Under the pieces are notes generated by a model that made no database searches, was not told where the DNA came from, and saw nothing but the letters and a program-made list of their open reading frames with translations. From contig CAMCYV010000091.1 of the NCBI GenBank assembly GCA_945885645.1, forward strand, positions 1 to 6,271: a stretch of 6,271 nt of DNA. Reading direction: 5' to 3'. Numbering within the stretch: the first letter of the stretch is position 1; each line of letters starts with the position of its first letter. The stretch is from Bifidobacterium breve (lineage in GTDB: Bacteria > Actinomycetota > Actinomycetes > S36-B12). The position numbers were made by a program, and so were the translations under genes. Shown piece by piece: positions 5,301 to 6,271 of the stretch.

Positions 5301-6167
5301 TTAATCGATAGTAAGCATGATGTCAGGAATTGCCTCGTGCAATGCAACTCGCCAGTCGCGCATCGGTTCCATTCCCACTGCCGCCCAACCTTGGTGGCCC
5401 AAAACTGAATACGCGGGCCGCGGGGCGAGTTGAACGTAGCTGGAGGAATCGGTGGGCAGGATCCGATCGGGATCTTCGCCAATCTCGGACATAATCGCGC
5501 GTGCAAATTCATACCAAGAAGTGACACCACTGTTTGTGCCGTGGAAAATTCCCGAACCAGAGTAGGTATCCAACAATGTGACAATCTGGTCAGCCAGATC
5601 TGATGCTGAAGTTGGTTGACCAATTTGGTCGGTAACCACACTCAAGGTCTCACGATCCCTTTGCGCTTTGATAATTGTTTTCACAAAATTGCGTCCGGTC
5701 GGGCTGTACAACCAAGCGGTGCGGATAACGAGGTGGTTAGCTGGCAAAAGTTCACGCACGAAGTTTTCACCGGCAAGTTTGGTACGACCGTAAGCCGTAA
5801 TTGGTCCCGGTTGTGAATCTTCTCGGTACGGCTCGGTTGCATCGCCACCAAACACGTAGTCCGTTGATATCTGCACTAAGCGCGCACCTACCCTGGCGCA
5901 GTATGTCGCCAGGATCGCTGGCCCCTCCGCGTTAACCGTAAACGCGGAGCTTTCCTTTTCTTCGGCTGCGTCAACTGCTGTCCAGGCGGCACAGTTGATC
6001 ACAACGTCCGGTGCGATACTTGCAAACGTTGAGGCGATAGACAATTCGGAAGTAATGTCAATGTCGGGAAGGTCTCCAACAAAAAGTTCATCATTGGGTC
6101 GATCAGAGTAGCGATTAACCAACTCGGTACCAAGTTGCCCGTTGCTGCCGGTGACCAAGATCTTCAT
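5301..6167 (-). CDS. rmlD: dTDP-4-dehydrorhamnose reductase
   Basis: A 288-residue cytosolic enzyme that reduces dTDP-4-dehydro-L-rhamnose to dTDP-L-rhamnose with NAD(P)H, the last step of the rhamnose donor pathway used for cell-wall polysaccharides and glycolipids. It is an extended short-chain dehydrogenase: the N-terminal Rossmann motif GSNGQLG (7-13) is followed by DIDIT (35-39), INCAAWTAVDAAE (57-69), VQISTDYVF (98-106) with catalytic Thr102, YGRTK (126-130) giving the Tyr126/Lys130 pair, and VIRTAWLY (147-154). Length and motifs are normal for RmlD; it is not fused to RmlC, unlike some bifunctional homologues. ATG 6167 follows the rmlB stop by 5 bases with no strong Shine-Dalgarno, so translation probably depends on ribosomes finishing rmlB. 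It ends 30 bases from the convergent HAD gene. Confidence 0.95.
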   Translation of the reverse strand: MKILVTGSNGQLGTELVNRYSDRPNDELFVGDLPDIDITSELSIASTFASIAPDVVINCAAWTAVDAAEEKESSAFTVNAEGPAILATYCARVGARLVQISTDYVFGGDATEPYREDSQPGPITAYGRTKLAGENFVRELLPANHLVIRTAWLYSPTGRNFVKTIIKAQRDRETLSVVTDQIGQPTSASDLADQIVTLLDTYSGSGIFHGTNSGVTSWYEFARAIMSEIGEDPDRILPTDSSSYVQLAPRPAYSVLGHQGWAAVGMEPMRDWRVALHEAIPDIMLTID

Positions 6168-6172
6168 GTCAA

Positions 6173-6271
6173 CTACTTAATCGCTGCCTTGGCTTGCAAT
6201 GGTCGCCACCAGGATTCATTTGCCTTGTACCACGCAATAGTTTCGGCCAGACCGTCTTCGAATTTGTGTTG
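6173..6271 (-). CDS. rmlB: dTDP-glucose 4,6-dehydratase, C-terminal end
   Basis: The last 32 codons of a gene entering from the right edge, ending at TAG (complement of 6173-6175). The visible peptide FEDGLAETIAWYKANESWW matches the conserved RmlB C-terminus (GLxETVxWYxxNxxWW), after which the protein ends within 13 residues. RmlB converts dTDP-glucose to dTDP-4-keto-6-deoxyglucose, two steps before RmlD. Its position directly upstream of rmlD supports the call over other nucleotide-sugar dehydratases sharing this tail. The catalytic part, start codon and promoter lie outside the window; rmlA and rmlC are not visible. Confidence 0.85.
   Translation of the reverse strand, partial: QHKFEDGLAETIAWYKANESWWRPLQAKAAIK

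Overview
The window looks like a stretch of a free-living actinobacterial chromosome with roughly even GC by eye. The SerRS motif 3 begins NGTLCAMPR, the form I associate with actinobacteria, and the serS-HAD order and the apparently leaderless serS start fit that. A small-genome freshwater lineage (Microbacteriaceae 'luna' type or Nanopelagicales) is a guess from GC and compactness, not something the sequence proves. Coding density is very high, and no insertion sequence, tRNA, rRNA, CRISPR array or phage gene is visible.

Layout. Positions 1-360 (+) hold the C-terminal part of a MoeA-like molybdopterin molybdenumtransferase. After an 84-base gap comes a two-transmembrane potassium channel with a cytosolic RCK domain (445-1500, +), followed after 2 bases by a zinc-independent NAD(P)H:quinone oxidoreductase of the PIG3/QorA type (1503-2477, +). 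Facing it is a small stand-alone SET-domain protein methyltransferase (2474-2971, -); the two stop codons share one TTAA. A 161-base divergent gap then holds the serS promoter, whose -10 box sits so close to the GTG that serS mRNA is probably leaderless. serS (3133-4431, +) overlaps a Cof-type HAD phosphatase gene (4428-5270, +) by ATGA. Convergent to these are rmlD (5301-6167, -) and, 5 bases upstream of it, the 3' end of rmlB (6173-6271, -), part of a dTDP-L-rhamnose operon continuing beyond the window.

How the genes relate. The housekeeping genes (serS, rmlBD, moeA) make standard products. The channel and quinone reductase are almost certainly one transcript, which suggests but does not prove a link between redox state and K+ flux. 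The most interesting signal is inside the channel gene. A strong Shine-Dalgarno (GGAGG, 836-840) lies six bases upstream of an in-frame GTG (847), exactly where the membrane part ends and the RCK domain begins. This would let one gene make both the full channel and a soluble RCK protein, as known for the archaeal channel MthK. The second point of interest is the SET-domain enzyme, a fold uncommon in bacteria, here with a complete cysteine post-SET motif.
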